Of a DNA stretch of 64,000 bases, positions 42,446 to 50,326 are shown piece after piece. The stretch spans positions 6,398,001 through 6,462,000 of the forward strand of contig NZ_CP071091.1 of NCBI RefSeq assembly GCF_017301635.1. The letters are read 5' to 3'. The DNA comes from Myxococcus landrumus (GTDB lineage Bacteria; Myxococcota; Myxococcia; Myxococcales; Myxococcaceae). Position numbers and translations under genes: made by a program. The number at the start of each line of letters is the position of its first letter. The first letter of the stretch is position 1. Below the pieces are notes generated by a model, which saw nothing but the letters and a program-made list of their open reading frames with translations, ran no database searches and was not told the DNA's origin.

Positions 42446-43516
42446 ATGTCTTCCCGACGCACCCTGGTCTATGCGGCCTGCCAGTTGGGCGGATGGGGCC
42501 TCTACGGCCTCGCGAACATCCTGCTGTCCCTCCTGTTCATCGCCACCACGTCTCGCGGCGGTGAGCAGTTCGCCTCCCGGACCGCCTGGACCGTGCTGAT
42601 GTGCATCTCGGGCGGACTCATCACCCACCTCGCCCGGACCTGGTTGCCCCTGCGTGAGTGGGTCCGCCTGCCGATGCGGCGGCTGGCGCTCCTCATCCCG
42701 TTCACCTGCACGGCCTTGGGACTCGTTCAGCAGGTCATCGGACTGGTGCTCGCCTACCCGGTGCTGCACATCTACGGCGCCTCGGACTTCTCCTTCTCGT
42801 TCCTCATCATGGGGGGCGCCTTCTGGGCCGTGGTGATGTTGATGTGGCTGCTCACCTATCTCACCGTCCACTTCGTGGAGCACGCGCGCGAGGTGGAGCG
42901 GGAGCGCTGGCGGCAGGAGGTCGCCGCGCAGACTTCCGAGCTGCGCTTCCTCAAGGCCCAGCTTCAGCCTCACTTCCTCTTCAACTGCCTCAACAGCGTG
43001 CGCGCCCTCATCGTCGAGGACCCCGTCCGTGCGCAACAAGCCGTGACTCGGCTGTCCACCCTCCTGCGCCACGCGCTGTCCTCCCATGGCCCGGAGACGG
43101 TGCCCTTGTCCCAGGAGCTCCAGGTGGTGCGCGACTACCTGAGCCTCGAAGGCATCCGGCTGGAGGAGCGGCTCCGCGTGCGCGAGGACGTGGCCCCGGA
43201 AACCCTCGGCATCGCCGTGCCAGCCATGCTGGTGCAGACACTCGTGGAGAACGCCATCAAGCACGGCATCGCCCAGACTCCCGAGGGCGGCGAAGTGGCG
43301 GTCCTCGCCCGGGTGCGAGATGGCGCCCTCCAACTGGAGGTGGCCAACACGCCTGCCCCCGCGGGAACACCCGCCCCCCCTCACTCCAGCGGCGAGGGCC
43401 TTCACAACGCCAGCGAGCGGCTGCGCCTGCTGTGCGGCATGGGGGCTTCACTCCAGCTCGACCAGACGAGCGCGGCCCTGACGACGGCCCGCGTCCGAAT
43501 CCCCCTGTCCCCATGA
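42446..43516 (+). CDS. LytS-family sensor histidine kinase
   Basis: 356 residues: four N-terminal membrane helices (~10-150), then the His_kinase domain with the acceptor H176 in LKAQLQPHFLFNCLNSV and a HATPase domain (LVENAIKHGI N box, GEGLHNASERLRLL). This is the AlgZ/LytS type that pairs with LytTR regulators. Its stop overlaps the start of the regulator gene (ATGA), so they are translationally coupled and form a two-component system. The signal is unknown. Confidence 0.93.
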   Translation: MSSRRTLVYAACQLGGWGLYGLANILLSLLFIATTSRGGEQFASRTAWTVLMCISGGLITHLARTWLPLREWVRLPMRRLALLIPFTCTALGLVQQVIGLVLAYPVLHIYGASDFSFSFLIMGGAFWAVVMLMWLLTYLTVHFVEHAREVERERWRQEVAAQTSELRFLKAQLQPHFLFNCLNSVRALIVEDPVRAQQAVTRLSTLLRHALSSHGPETVPLSQELQVVRDYLSLEGIRLEERLRVREDVAPETLGIAVPAMLVQTLVENAIKHGIAQTPEGGEVAVLARVRDGALQLEVANTPAPAGTPAPPHSSGEGLHNASERLRLLCGMGASLQLDQTSAALTTARVRIPLSP

Positions 43517-44232
43517 GAGTCCTCATCGTCGACGATGAACGTCTGGCCCGCGCGGAGCTGCGCCGCCTGCTCGCCGCATACCCGGACGTCGAGGTGGTGG
43601 GCGAGGCCACCCACGTGGAGCAGGCACGACAACAGGTGGAGGCACTGACTCCGGACCTGCTGCTGCTCGACATCCAGATGCCCGGTGGCACGGGCTTCGA
43701 CGTCCTGGAGCAGTTGGACGAGCCTCCCGATGTCATCTTCACCACCGCGTACGATGCCCATGCAGTGCGCGCCTTCTCCGTCAACGCGCTCGACTACCTG
43801 CTCAAGCCCATCGAGGCGGAGCGGCTCGCCGAGTCCCTGGAGCGGGTGCGCCAGCGAGGCCACGCACAGCGCGCCTCCGAGCCCTCCCGCCCCACGGGCA
43901 CACCCCTGGAGCGAGTCTTCGTGCGGGACGGAGAGCGCTGCTGGTTGGTGCAGCTCGCCCAGGTGCCGCTCATCAGCTCCGAGGGCAACTACTCCCGACT
44001 GCACCTGCCAGGACATCAGCCCCTGCTGCTGCGTTCGCTGAGCTACCTGGAAGAGAAGCTGGACCCGGCGCGCTTCTTCCGCGCCAGCCGTCAGCACCTC
44101 ATCAACCTCGACTTCGTCGAGACGTTGGAGCCGGGCCCAGGAGGCACGCTGGTGGCGCGCCTGCGAGGTGGACCGGAGGTGGAGATGTCTCGGCGCCAGT
44201 CCCTGCGTTTCCGCGAGCGGATGAGCCTCTGA
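43513..44232 (+). CDS. LytTR-family response regulator
   Basis: 239 residues: receiver domain with phospho-acceptor D53 (LLLLDIQMPG), the acidic DDE pocket near the start and Lys in YLLKPIEAERL; then a LytTR DNA-binding domain (~135-239: VPLISSEGNYSRLHL, FFRASRQHLINLDFVETL). It starts inside the stop of the kinase gene. It probably regulates genes through paired LytTR sites, which I did not locate. Confidence 0.95.
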   Translation: MRVLIVDDERLARAELRRLLAAYPDVEVVGEATHVEQARQQVEALTPDLLLLDIQMPGGTGFDVLEQLDEPPDVIFTTAYDAHAVRAFSVNALDYLLKPIEAERLAESLERVRQRGHAQRASEPSRPTGTPLERVFVRDGERCWLVQLAQVPLISSEGNYSRLHLPGHQPLLLRSLSYLEEKLDPARFFRASRQHLINLDFVETLEPGPGGTLVARLRGGPEVEMSRRQSLRFRERMSL

Positions 44233-44233
44233 G

Positions 44234-44614
44234 TCAGTTCGCGCCGCGCTGACGCTTGGGCACTTTTCCAGAGGTCAACACGGTGTCCACCGCGGCCACG
44301 CTGCTGCGGCGGCGCGACTGGCGCACACGCTCTTCCATCTTCTCGTAGTGCTTGAGGCGCGCGAGCATGTGCGCGTCCGAAGTCTGACAATGCAACTGCG
44401 TCACTTCCTGGTGGCGCCGGCCTAACTCCTGCCACGTCTGGAGCATGGCCTGGTTTCCAAGAAGCCGCTCCTCCACGTTGTCCAGGACCGCGTCCATCTG
44501 CTCGGCCTCCGCCTCCAATGCGGCGAGGCGTGCTCGTGCTTCATCCGAAGGCATCGAGCACCCCGTCGTCACCACGACCCCCACACCCACCAACAGCCCG
44601 AGCCACCTCTGCAT
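44234..44614 (-). CDS. Small coiled-coil lipoprotein
   Basis: 126 residues from ATG 44614: lipoprotein signal ending TTGC, then a mostly helical acidic coiled coil (LAALEAEAEQMDAVLDNVEERLL) and a basic tail. The family is unknown; size and composition recall Lpp-like or spacer lipoproteins. Its stop is one base from the stop of the convergent regulator. Confidence 0.7.
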   Translation of the reverse strand: MQRWLGLLVGVGVVVTTGCSMPSDEARARLAALEAEAEQMDAVLDNVEERLLGNQAMLQTWQELGRRHQEVTQLHCQTSDAHMLARLKHYEKMEERVRQSRRRSSVAAVDTVLTSGKVPKRQRGAN

Positions 44615-44814
44615 CCCCACATCGCCTCCCGCGTGTCTCGCGCCGTGCAACAGGCGTTCGCGCGAAGGCCAAGGTAGGGAGCCCCCCTTGGCGCGACAAC
44701 CCGTGCGGGCAAGCGGGGTGGCTCATTTTTCAGGGCAGCCTGGCTCCTCGCATCCACCACTCCGGGCGTGCCCTTCTTCAAGAAAAAGGGAGGTCATCCA
44801 GAGGACAAAACCCC

Positions 44815-45276
44815 TCACGGGCCCCGGAGCCGCGCCAGCCCATAGACCAGCACCATGAAGACGGCGGAGAGCACGGCGGCATAGAGCGGCAGGAAGAGGA
44901 ACAGCAAGCCGCCTTGTGCGTCGGCGACGGCCCCCTTGCACGCGATGACCTGCGCGACAAGAGACGTCACGAGGAACGCCACCATCCCTGCCTTCAGCGC
45001 GAAACGCAGGGACGGACGCGAAGCCGCTACGGGCCGCAAGGCCAGCGCGAAGACCGCGAAGAGGCCGAGAGGAATTCCCGCGATGGCCGTGGCGAGAAGA
45101 TAGCTGGGCCCCTCCAAGGAGAACGAGGTCCCCGTACGGCTCAGGTCGATCCAGAAGAGGAGCCGGCTCAATCCAACGCCCAAGGGATGCACCGCGAGAA
45201 TCCAGAGCACCATGCCCCATGGGCGCAGCTTGCGAGGCAGGAGTTCCGGACTGGGTTCGATCATGGTGGATTCCAT
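44815..45276 (-). CDS. Membrane protein of unknown function
   Basis: 153 residues with four membrane helices (GMVLWILAVHPLGVGLSRLLF, YLLATAIAGIPLGLFAVFALAL, FALKAGMVAFLVTSLVAQVIA, LLFLFLPLYAAVLSAVFMVLVYGL). ATG 45276 has GGGAG ten bases upstream; ATG 45264 is an alternative that would overlap (ATGA) the stop of a possible upstream ORF. No family recognised. Confidence 0.6.
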   Translation of the reverse strand: MESTMIEPSPELLPRKLRPWGMVLWILAVHPLGVGLSRLLFWIDLSRTGTSFSLEGPSYLLATAIAGIPLGLFAVFALALRPVAASRPSLRFALKAGMVAFLVTSLVAQVIACKGAVADAQGGLLFLFLPLYAAVLSAVFMVLVYGLARLRGP

Positions 45277-45886
45277 CGTGAGAGAGCTCCCAGGCAAGGC
45301 TTCACGGATTCAAGAACGTCTGAGGACAACGGCCATGCGCCAAGAACCTCTCCATCAGGAGTGGCTCCCACGGTCCCTGAAGCTGCAATGCGCTCATCCA
45401 GCCGGAGTCGATGAGAGTCCCTGCGCGCAATCGCTTGTCGGTTCGTGATGTCCCCAAAAACACAGCATGGTACTGACCACAAAGACAACCCCCACGAAAC
45501 GACTGCATTCCACAGCGGCTCCGACAACGACAGAACACCATCACCTTCAAAGACCTTCATCCGCAGGGGCATCTGCCTTGAGCAAGCATTGCGAGCACCG
45601 GGTTCTGCTCGATGCATCCCCATGACCGATGACACGGGAGGGACTGACACACCTCGCGCGCGATACCGGAACTCACGCGCTTCCACGCGGCATCGCGGTC
45701 TCGCGAAGGCGTTCAGAGAGTCCAACGGTCGCGCGAAGTGCACCTGCGTGAGCGCACGCCGCGCATCCGTGCCCGACCCGCGCTCCGCACCTGGGAGAGG
45801 CACCCGTCGCAGCGGGAGAGCGCCACCGGCAGGCGCGTCACCCGCGCCTCGAGCGCCTCCAGCTCGTGGCGAAACAAGCCTGCCGT
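45277..45886. other. About 610 nt without a confident gene, less GC-rich
   Basis: The minus strand has an open frame ending at 45261 whose stop overlaps ATG 45264 of the membrane protein gene; from about 45554 it would encode ~97 residues with one hydrophobic stretch (LWNAVVSWGLSLWSVPCCVFG). The base composition is lower in GC than the flanks and codon bias is weak, so this may be a foreign remnant or non-coding DNA. Nothing else is supported. Confidence 0.35.
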
Positions 45887-47068
45887 CTACTTCGGCACGG
45901 CCTTGAGCGAAGCCTTGCCGTCCTTGATGACGACCTTGAACTCCACCGCCTTCGCGTTGTGCTGCTTGAGCAGCTCCGGCACCTGCTTGCGCAACGTCGC
46001 CGCCACGGACTCGTAGGACAGCTTCGAGGTGTCCTCCTGGCAGCGCCGCTTCGCGGTGACGTAGGCGTCGTACACGGCCCGCAGCTTGTCGTCCGACATG
46101 CCGCCGCCTCCCGTCGCCGCAGGAGGCCGAGGCGCCGCGGCGGCGACTGGCGCCGTCACCCTGGGCACCCCACCCGCGCCCGCTCCTGGGGCCGTCCCCG
46201 CGGGCCTCGCGGTGGCCATCCCCGGAGGCACTGGCGCACCGCTCCTCGCCGGAGTCCCACCGAGCGGCTGCGTCACCGTCGGCAATCCGCGCGGAGGCGT
46301 CCCCGCCACCGGCGCCACCGTGGGCTGTCCTCGCGGCGGCGTTCCCGCTGCCGGTGCCACCGTGGGCTGTCCTCGTGGCGGCGTTCCAGCCACCGGCGCC
46401 ACCGAGGGAACCGGCGTCACGGGCGCCACACCCGGCACGCCACTTCGCGCGACGGGCGCCACGCTCGGCATGGACGGAGTCGCGGCGGCCGAGGCCACCG
46501 TCGGGGTCCCTCGGAACGGAGTCCCCGTGGGTGCGGAGGCTGCGGCCGCTGCCGTCGCAATGGCCGCGGCCAGCGGGGGCTCGTTGACGGGGCGGGGGCG
46601 GACGAACTCCTCCACCTCCTCGAAGTCCATGTCGGAGATGTCTTCCGGCAGCTCCACCACGTTCTTCTTCGGGTCCTTCGGCGCCCCACCCCGGGCCTCG
46701 GCGCGGCGACGGGCCTTGAAGAGGTCCCGCTTGTACGTGCCCGCCTCGATTTCCTGGAGCGTGCGCATCCAGAGACGGTCGTAGGTGAGGAACTTGCTGT
46801 GCAGCGAGCCCACCCGGAACTTGGCGGCCGTGCTGCGGATGAAGGACGTCTTGAGCCGGTTCACCCGCTTCTTGAAGTCGTCATGCGCCTTCGTGGGCGG
46901 ATGACGGTCCGCGCCCATGAAGTACTGCTCGAAGAGGTTGCGCAACGCGGCCAGCTCCGCCTCGAGCGCCTCGCACTCCTGCAGCACGGCCTCGCTGGAG
47001 CTGGTGTCCGCCTGGGGCTTCGCGGAGGGAGTCTTTGCGGCGGACTGTCGGGCGTCGGGGGGCGGCAT
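45887..47068 (-). CDS. Conserved-looking protein with Pro/Thr tandem repeats
   Basis: 393 residues without signal or membrane helix. A helical N-terminal domain (~25-135: ECEALEAELAALRNLFEQYF, KKRVNRLKTSFIRSTAAKF, YDRLWMRTLQEIEAGTYKRDL), an acidic segment, a long Pro/Ala/Thr/Gly linker with near-repeats of 14 residues (AGTPPRGQPTVAPV three times), and a C-terminal ~65-residue basic domain (DAYVTAKRRCQEDTSKLSYESVAATL ending GKASLKAVPK). Two folded ends joined by a disordered repeat suggest a scaffold or adaptor. It starts 41 nt after lgt on the same strand. Confidence 0.75.
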   Translation of the reverse strand: MPPPDARQSAAKTPSAKPQADTSSSEAVLQECEALEAELAALRNLFEQYFMGADRHPPTKAHDDFKKRVNRLKTSFIRSTAAKFRVGSLHSKFLTYDRLWMRTLQEIEAGTYKRDLFKARRRAEARGGAPKDPKKNVVELPEDISDMDFEEVEEFVRPRPVNEPPLAAAIATAAAAASAPTGTPFRGTPTVASAAATPSMPSVAPVARSGVPGVAPVTPVPSVAPVAGTPPRGQPTVAPAAGTPPRGQPTVAPVAGTPPRGLPTVTQPLGGTPARSGAPVPPGMATARPAGTAPGAGAGGVPRVTAPVAAAAPRPPAATGGGGMSDDKLRAVYDAYVTAKRRCQEDTSKLSYESVAATLRKQVPELLKQHNAKAVEFKVVIKDGKASLKAVPK

Positions 47069-47109
47069 GACGCCTCAGAGTGTCCCCAACCCGCGCCCGA
47101 GGATCAACC

Positions 47110-48420
47110 TCACGCCGCTGTCGGTGTAGGGCCCAGTCCGCCGGAGGGCTCGGCCCCCACCCCTCGCCGCCCCTTCTGGTAGAGCAAGGTTGCCCCGAAG
47201 GCGAACATGCACAGCGAGATGAACTGGCTGGTCGAGATGTTGTACCAGGCCTCCAGCGGCACCACCTCCGCCAGCCCCTGGGCCCCCATCGACTCCAGCA
47301 GGCCGTGCAGCGTGCCGCGCTCCACGTCGCCCCGGAACAGCTCCACCGTGCTGCGCAGCACCGCGTACGCCATCAGCCAGAGCGCGAAAATCTGCCCGTG
47401 GAAGCGGCGGAAGCGCCGCGCATACAAGAGCCCCACGAAGAGCCCCAACTGCCCCAGCGATTCGAAGAGCTGCGTGGGATAGACGCCCAGCGTGTGCCCG
47501 TGCTGGAGCACCCAGTCGGAGATGCGCACCGCCTCGGGCACCGCCTGATGGAGCACTTGCCCCGTCGACTCCACGACGAAGCGCGTGTCCTCCACCTGCG
47601 ACGAGTACGCCAGGCTGGACGCGCTGCCCACCTGTCCCAGCAGGTCCTGCGCGAGCCCCGCCCCCGGGAAGTGCACCGCGGTCGCCGAGCCCGCGGGCGC
47701 CACATCCCCCCAGCAGCACCCCGCACTGAAGCACCCCAGCCGCCCCAGGCACTGGCCCAGCGACACCGTGGGGATGCACACGTCCGCCAGCCGCAGGAAG
47801 TCCATGCCGTGGGCACGCGCGAAGAACCACGCCGCCACCGCCGCGCCAATCAACCCGCCGTAGAAGACAAGCCCTCCGCCCAGCGAGAGCACCTGCGTCC
47901 AGTCGCGCGCGTAGTCCTTCCAGTTCACCAGCACGAAGAGCAGGCGGCTGCCGCCAATGCCACCCACGAGCAGCCAGAAGGCCATGTCCATCACCTGCTC
48001 GCGCTTCTTCGGGCCCTCCACATCCACCCACTGGCCATCCACCAGCTTGAGCTGACGCCACTCGTCCTGGGCGAGCCGGCCCGCCACCGTCAGTGCCGTC
48101 ATGAAGCCCGCGGCGAGGAGCACGCCATAGGTGTGCAGCGGAATGCCCTCGCCCTTGCCTCCCGGGAAGGCCTCCGCGGGCAGCGCGTACTTCAAGCCGA
48201 ACCACGCCAGCACCGCGCCCGCGACACCGAAGCCCGCGGCGCGCAGCACCCGGTCCGTGGTGTTCACCGGAGCTCGCACCCGCGTCTTCGCGTCCAGCTC
48301 ACCCAGCGCGCCCCGCCACCCGTTGAAGACGATGTAGCCCACCGTGCCCACGGCCACCGCGTACAGCAGCAGCTGCGCCCACAAGCTGGTGAAGGTGAAG
48401 CGGAAGAGGACGGGGAGCAT
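47110..48420 (-). CDS. lgt: Prolipoprotein diacylglyceryl transferase
   Basis: 436 residues, longer than the ~290 of E. coli Lgt because of an extra N-terminal region with one or two helices and a loop insertion. Core motifs: GLVFYGGLIGA, the SLGQCLGRLGCFSAGCCWG signature and YPTQLFESLG. It adds diacylglycerol to the lipobox Cys at the inner membrane, the first step of lipoprotein maturation. ATG 48420 is chosen; the frame runs 16 codons higher. It follows two lspA genes, so one operon encodes both processing steps, in keeping with the many lipoproteins here. Confidence 0.95.
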   Translation of the reverse strand: MLPVLFRFTFTSLWAQLLLYAVAVGTVGYIVFNGWRGALGELDAKTRVRAPVNTTDRVLRAAGFGVAGAVLAWFGLKYALPAEAFPGGKGEGIPLHTYGVLLAAGFMTALTVAGRLAQDEWRQLKLVDGQWVDVEGPKKREQVMDMAFWLLVGGIGGSRLLFVLVNWKDYARDWTQVLSLGGGLVFYGGLIGAAVAAWFFARAHGMDFLRLADVCIPTVSLGQCLGRLGCFSAGCCWGDVAPAGSATAVHFPGAGLAQDLLGQVGSASSLAYSSQVEDTRFVVESTGQVLHQAVPEAVRISDWVLQHGHTLGVYPTQLFESLGQLGLFVGLLYARRFRRFHGQIFALWLMAYAVLRSTVELFRGDVERGTLHGLLESMGAQGLAEVVPLEAWYNISTSQFISLCMFAFGATLLYQKGRRGVGAEPSGGLGPTPTAA

Positions 48421-48501
48421 GGAGACCTGCCGGAAGGCGAGGGAAGCGGCGGAGCGAGGCGGGCCCACCGGAGGCCCGGCGGCCCTCCAGGACGTGGGAC
48501 G

Positions 48502-49113
48502 TCAGGCGGCCTTGGTCGGCGCCGGTGCGGGCTTCTCCTTGCGGACGAAGGCATCCACCAGCAAGAGTCCCACGCCGACACAGATGGCCGAGTCGGCGAT
48601 GTTGAAGGACGGCCACGCCGCCTTGTCGAACCAGTGGGCTTCCAGGAAGTCGATGACGAAGCCCCGGGCCAGCCGGTCGATGTAGTTGCCCAGCGCGCCG
48701 CCCAGCACGAGCGGCAGACCCCACAGCGCCCACTTCTCCGCCGGGTCCGAGCCGGACAGCTTGCGGAAGTAGAAGACGATGAGGACCACCGCGCCCAGGC
48801 TCACGACATGGAAGAGCGGGCCGCGCTTGTCCGGGGACATGCTCCGGAACAGGCCCCACGCTGCGCCCGGGTTCTCCGCGTAGCGCAGGCGGAAGAAGTT
48901 CTCGGAGACCTCGATGCTGCGGCGAGGACGGTAGTGCAGACCATCGAAGCCCTGCGGAGGCGGGTCGCCGAACATGGCGCCCAGGCGCCCGCCCAGCGTC
49001 TCCTGCCCCTGCATCTGGGAGGTCAGCTCGCGGACGACCAGATACTTCGTCCACTGGTCCAGCACGATGACGCCAAGGGCGACGGCGAGGAGGATGACGT
49101 ATTTGCGAGGCAC
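48502..49113 (-). CDS. lspA: Signal peptidase II (first copy, lgt-proximal)
   Basis: 203 residues with four membrane helices. The catalytic Asp pair lies in GGALGNYIDRLARGFVIDF (~145) and WPSFNIADSAICVG (~172), and NPGAAWG is conserved. A loop insertion of ~45 residues after helix 1 (about residues 30-75) is larger than in E. coli LspA. It cleaves the signal peptide of diacylated prolipoproteins. It lies 32 nt after the second copy and 81 nt before lgt. Confidence 0.95.
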   Translation of the reverse strand: MPRKYVILLAVALGVIVLDQWTKYLVVRELTSQMQGQETLGGRLGAMFGDPPPQGFDGLHYRPRRSIEVSENFFRLRYAENPGAAWGLFRSMSPDKRGPLFHVVSLGAVVLIVFYFRKLSGSDPAEKWALWGLPLVLGGALGNYIDRLARGFVIDFLEAHWFDKAAWPSFNIADSAICVGVGLLLVDAFVRKEKPAPAPTKAA

Positions 49114-49145
49114 GGCCTGGGCTTACACCACGAGGCCCCCACCCG

Positions 49146-49769
49146 TCACGGATTGGGGCTCTGCGTCAGCGGCGCGCCCACGGGCTCCGGCCGGCGCACC
49201 CGCAGCGAGTCCAGCAGCATGAAGGCCACGCCCACGCAGATGGCCGCGTCCGCCACGTTGAAGGTGGGCCAGCGCATGCCCGGCTGGTTGCGCCAATGCC
49301 AGTCGATGAAGTCGATGACGTAGCCGCGAATCAGCCGGTCCAGGAAGTTGCCCAGCGCGCCACCCGTGATGAGCGCCAGCGCCATGCGCACCAGCCGCTG
49401 GTCCATGGAGGTGCGGCGGTACATCAGGAAGATGAAGGACAGCGCCGCCAGGCTCACGACGTGGAAGAACACCCGCCGCACGCCCTCCGGCAGGTTCGCG
49501 AACAGGCCCCAGGCGGCCCCCGGGTTCTCCACGTAGCGGAAGTGCCAGTAGTCCTCGATGAAGCGATAGGGGCGGGTCACCCGCCGCTCGCCCTCCGGGG
49601 GGGGGTCATTGTCCAGGTTGTGCTGGGTGAAGTACCCCGTCACCCGAGAGAGGCCCTCACGCCCATCCAGGGCATCCGTCAGCCGGGACACAGCCAGATA
49701 CTTGGTCACCTGGTCGGCGAGGAGCACCGTGGTGGCCACGAGGAAGAGGAGGCGAAGGGAGGCTTTCAT
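49146..49769 (-). CDS. lspA: Signal peptidase II (second copy)
   Basis: 207 residues from ATG 49769, the first gene of the lspA-lspA-lgt operon. It has the same motifs as its neighbour (GGALGNFLDRLIRGYVIDF, WPTFNVADAAICVG, NPGAAWG) and a similar loop insertion. It is clearly a paralogue but well diverged, so the duplication is old. Myxococcus xanthus is known to carry tandem lspA genes near lgt and further copies in its antibiotic TA cluster, where they give resistance to that LspA inhibitor. Confidence 0.95.
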   Translation of the reverse strand: MKASLRLLFLVATTVLLADQVTKYLAVSRLTDALDGREGLSRVTGYFTQHNLDNDPPPEGERRVTRPYRFIEDYWHFRYVENPGAAWGLFANLPEGVRRVFFHVVSLAALSFIFLMYRRTSMDQRLVRMALALITGGALGNFLDRLIRGYVIDFIDWHWRNQPGMRWPTFNVADAAICVGVAFMLLDSLRVRRPEPVGAPLTQSPNP

Positions 49770-49890
49770 GACGCGTCCCTGTCCTCTAACCCGCCCCCAG
49801 CAGCCCTGACAACCCAGAGAGCCCAACAGCCTGGACACAGCCTGCCTGCTCTGTCTCCCGGCCAGCGCTTCTTTGGGGCATGGTGGAGAC

Positions 49891-50268
49891 ATGTCGCCTG
49901 TTGAGCCTCCCGTGAATCCTCCAGTCTCCGACACATCCCCACCCACCCCGACCCAGGCGGCCAGGCCCGAGAAGCCGTCGCTGATGGCGCGCTTCAAGAA
50001 CCTGATGCTGGAGTACGGCCCGGTGGCCATCGCGACGAACTTCGCCCTCTTCGGGGTGGTGCTCGCGGGCTTCTATGTGGCCATCGAGCTGGGCTTCCAG
50101 CCGGCCAGCGCGGGCGCCAAGGCGGGCACCTTCGCCGCGGCCTACGCGGCCACGCAGGTGGTGAAGCCCCTGCGGCTGGCGGCGGTGTTCGTGCTCACGC
50201 CGCTCATCGCTCGCATCCCACCCGTGGCGCGCTTCCTCGAGCGCAACAAGCACAAGTGGAGCCTCTGA
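49891..50268 (+). CDS. DUF1279 (FAM210-like) membrane protein
   Basis: 125 residues from ATG 49891 (GGAG upstream). A Pro/Thr-rich start is followed by MARFKNLMLEYGPVAIATNFALFGVVLAGFYVAIE, the usual DUF1279 start with its first membrane helix, then a second hydrophobic region (AAAYAATQVVKPLRLAAVFVLTPLIARI). It is related to mitochondrial FAM210 proteins; function in bacteria is unknown. It is divergent from the lspA operon. Confidence 0.8.
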   Translation: MSPVEPPVNPPVSDTSPPTPTQAARPEKPSLMARFKNLMLEYGPVAIATNFALFGVVLAGFYVAIELGFQPASAGAKAGTFAAAYAATQVVKPLRLAAVFVLTPLIARIPPVARFLERNKHKWSL

Positions 50269-50326
50269 CCCGACGCGGCGACCCCAGCATGGGCCGCCGC
50301 GCCTGGGTGTCCGTCCAGCCGAGCGG

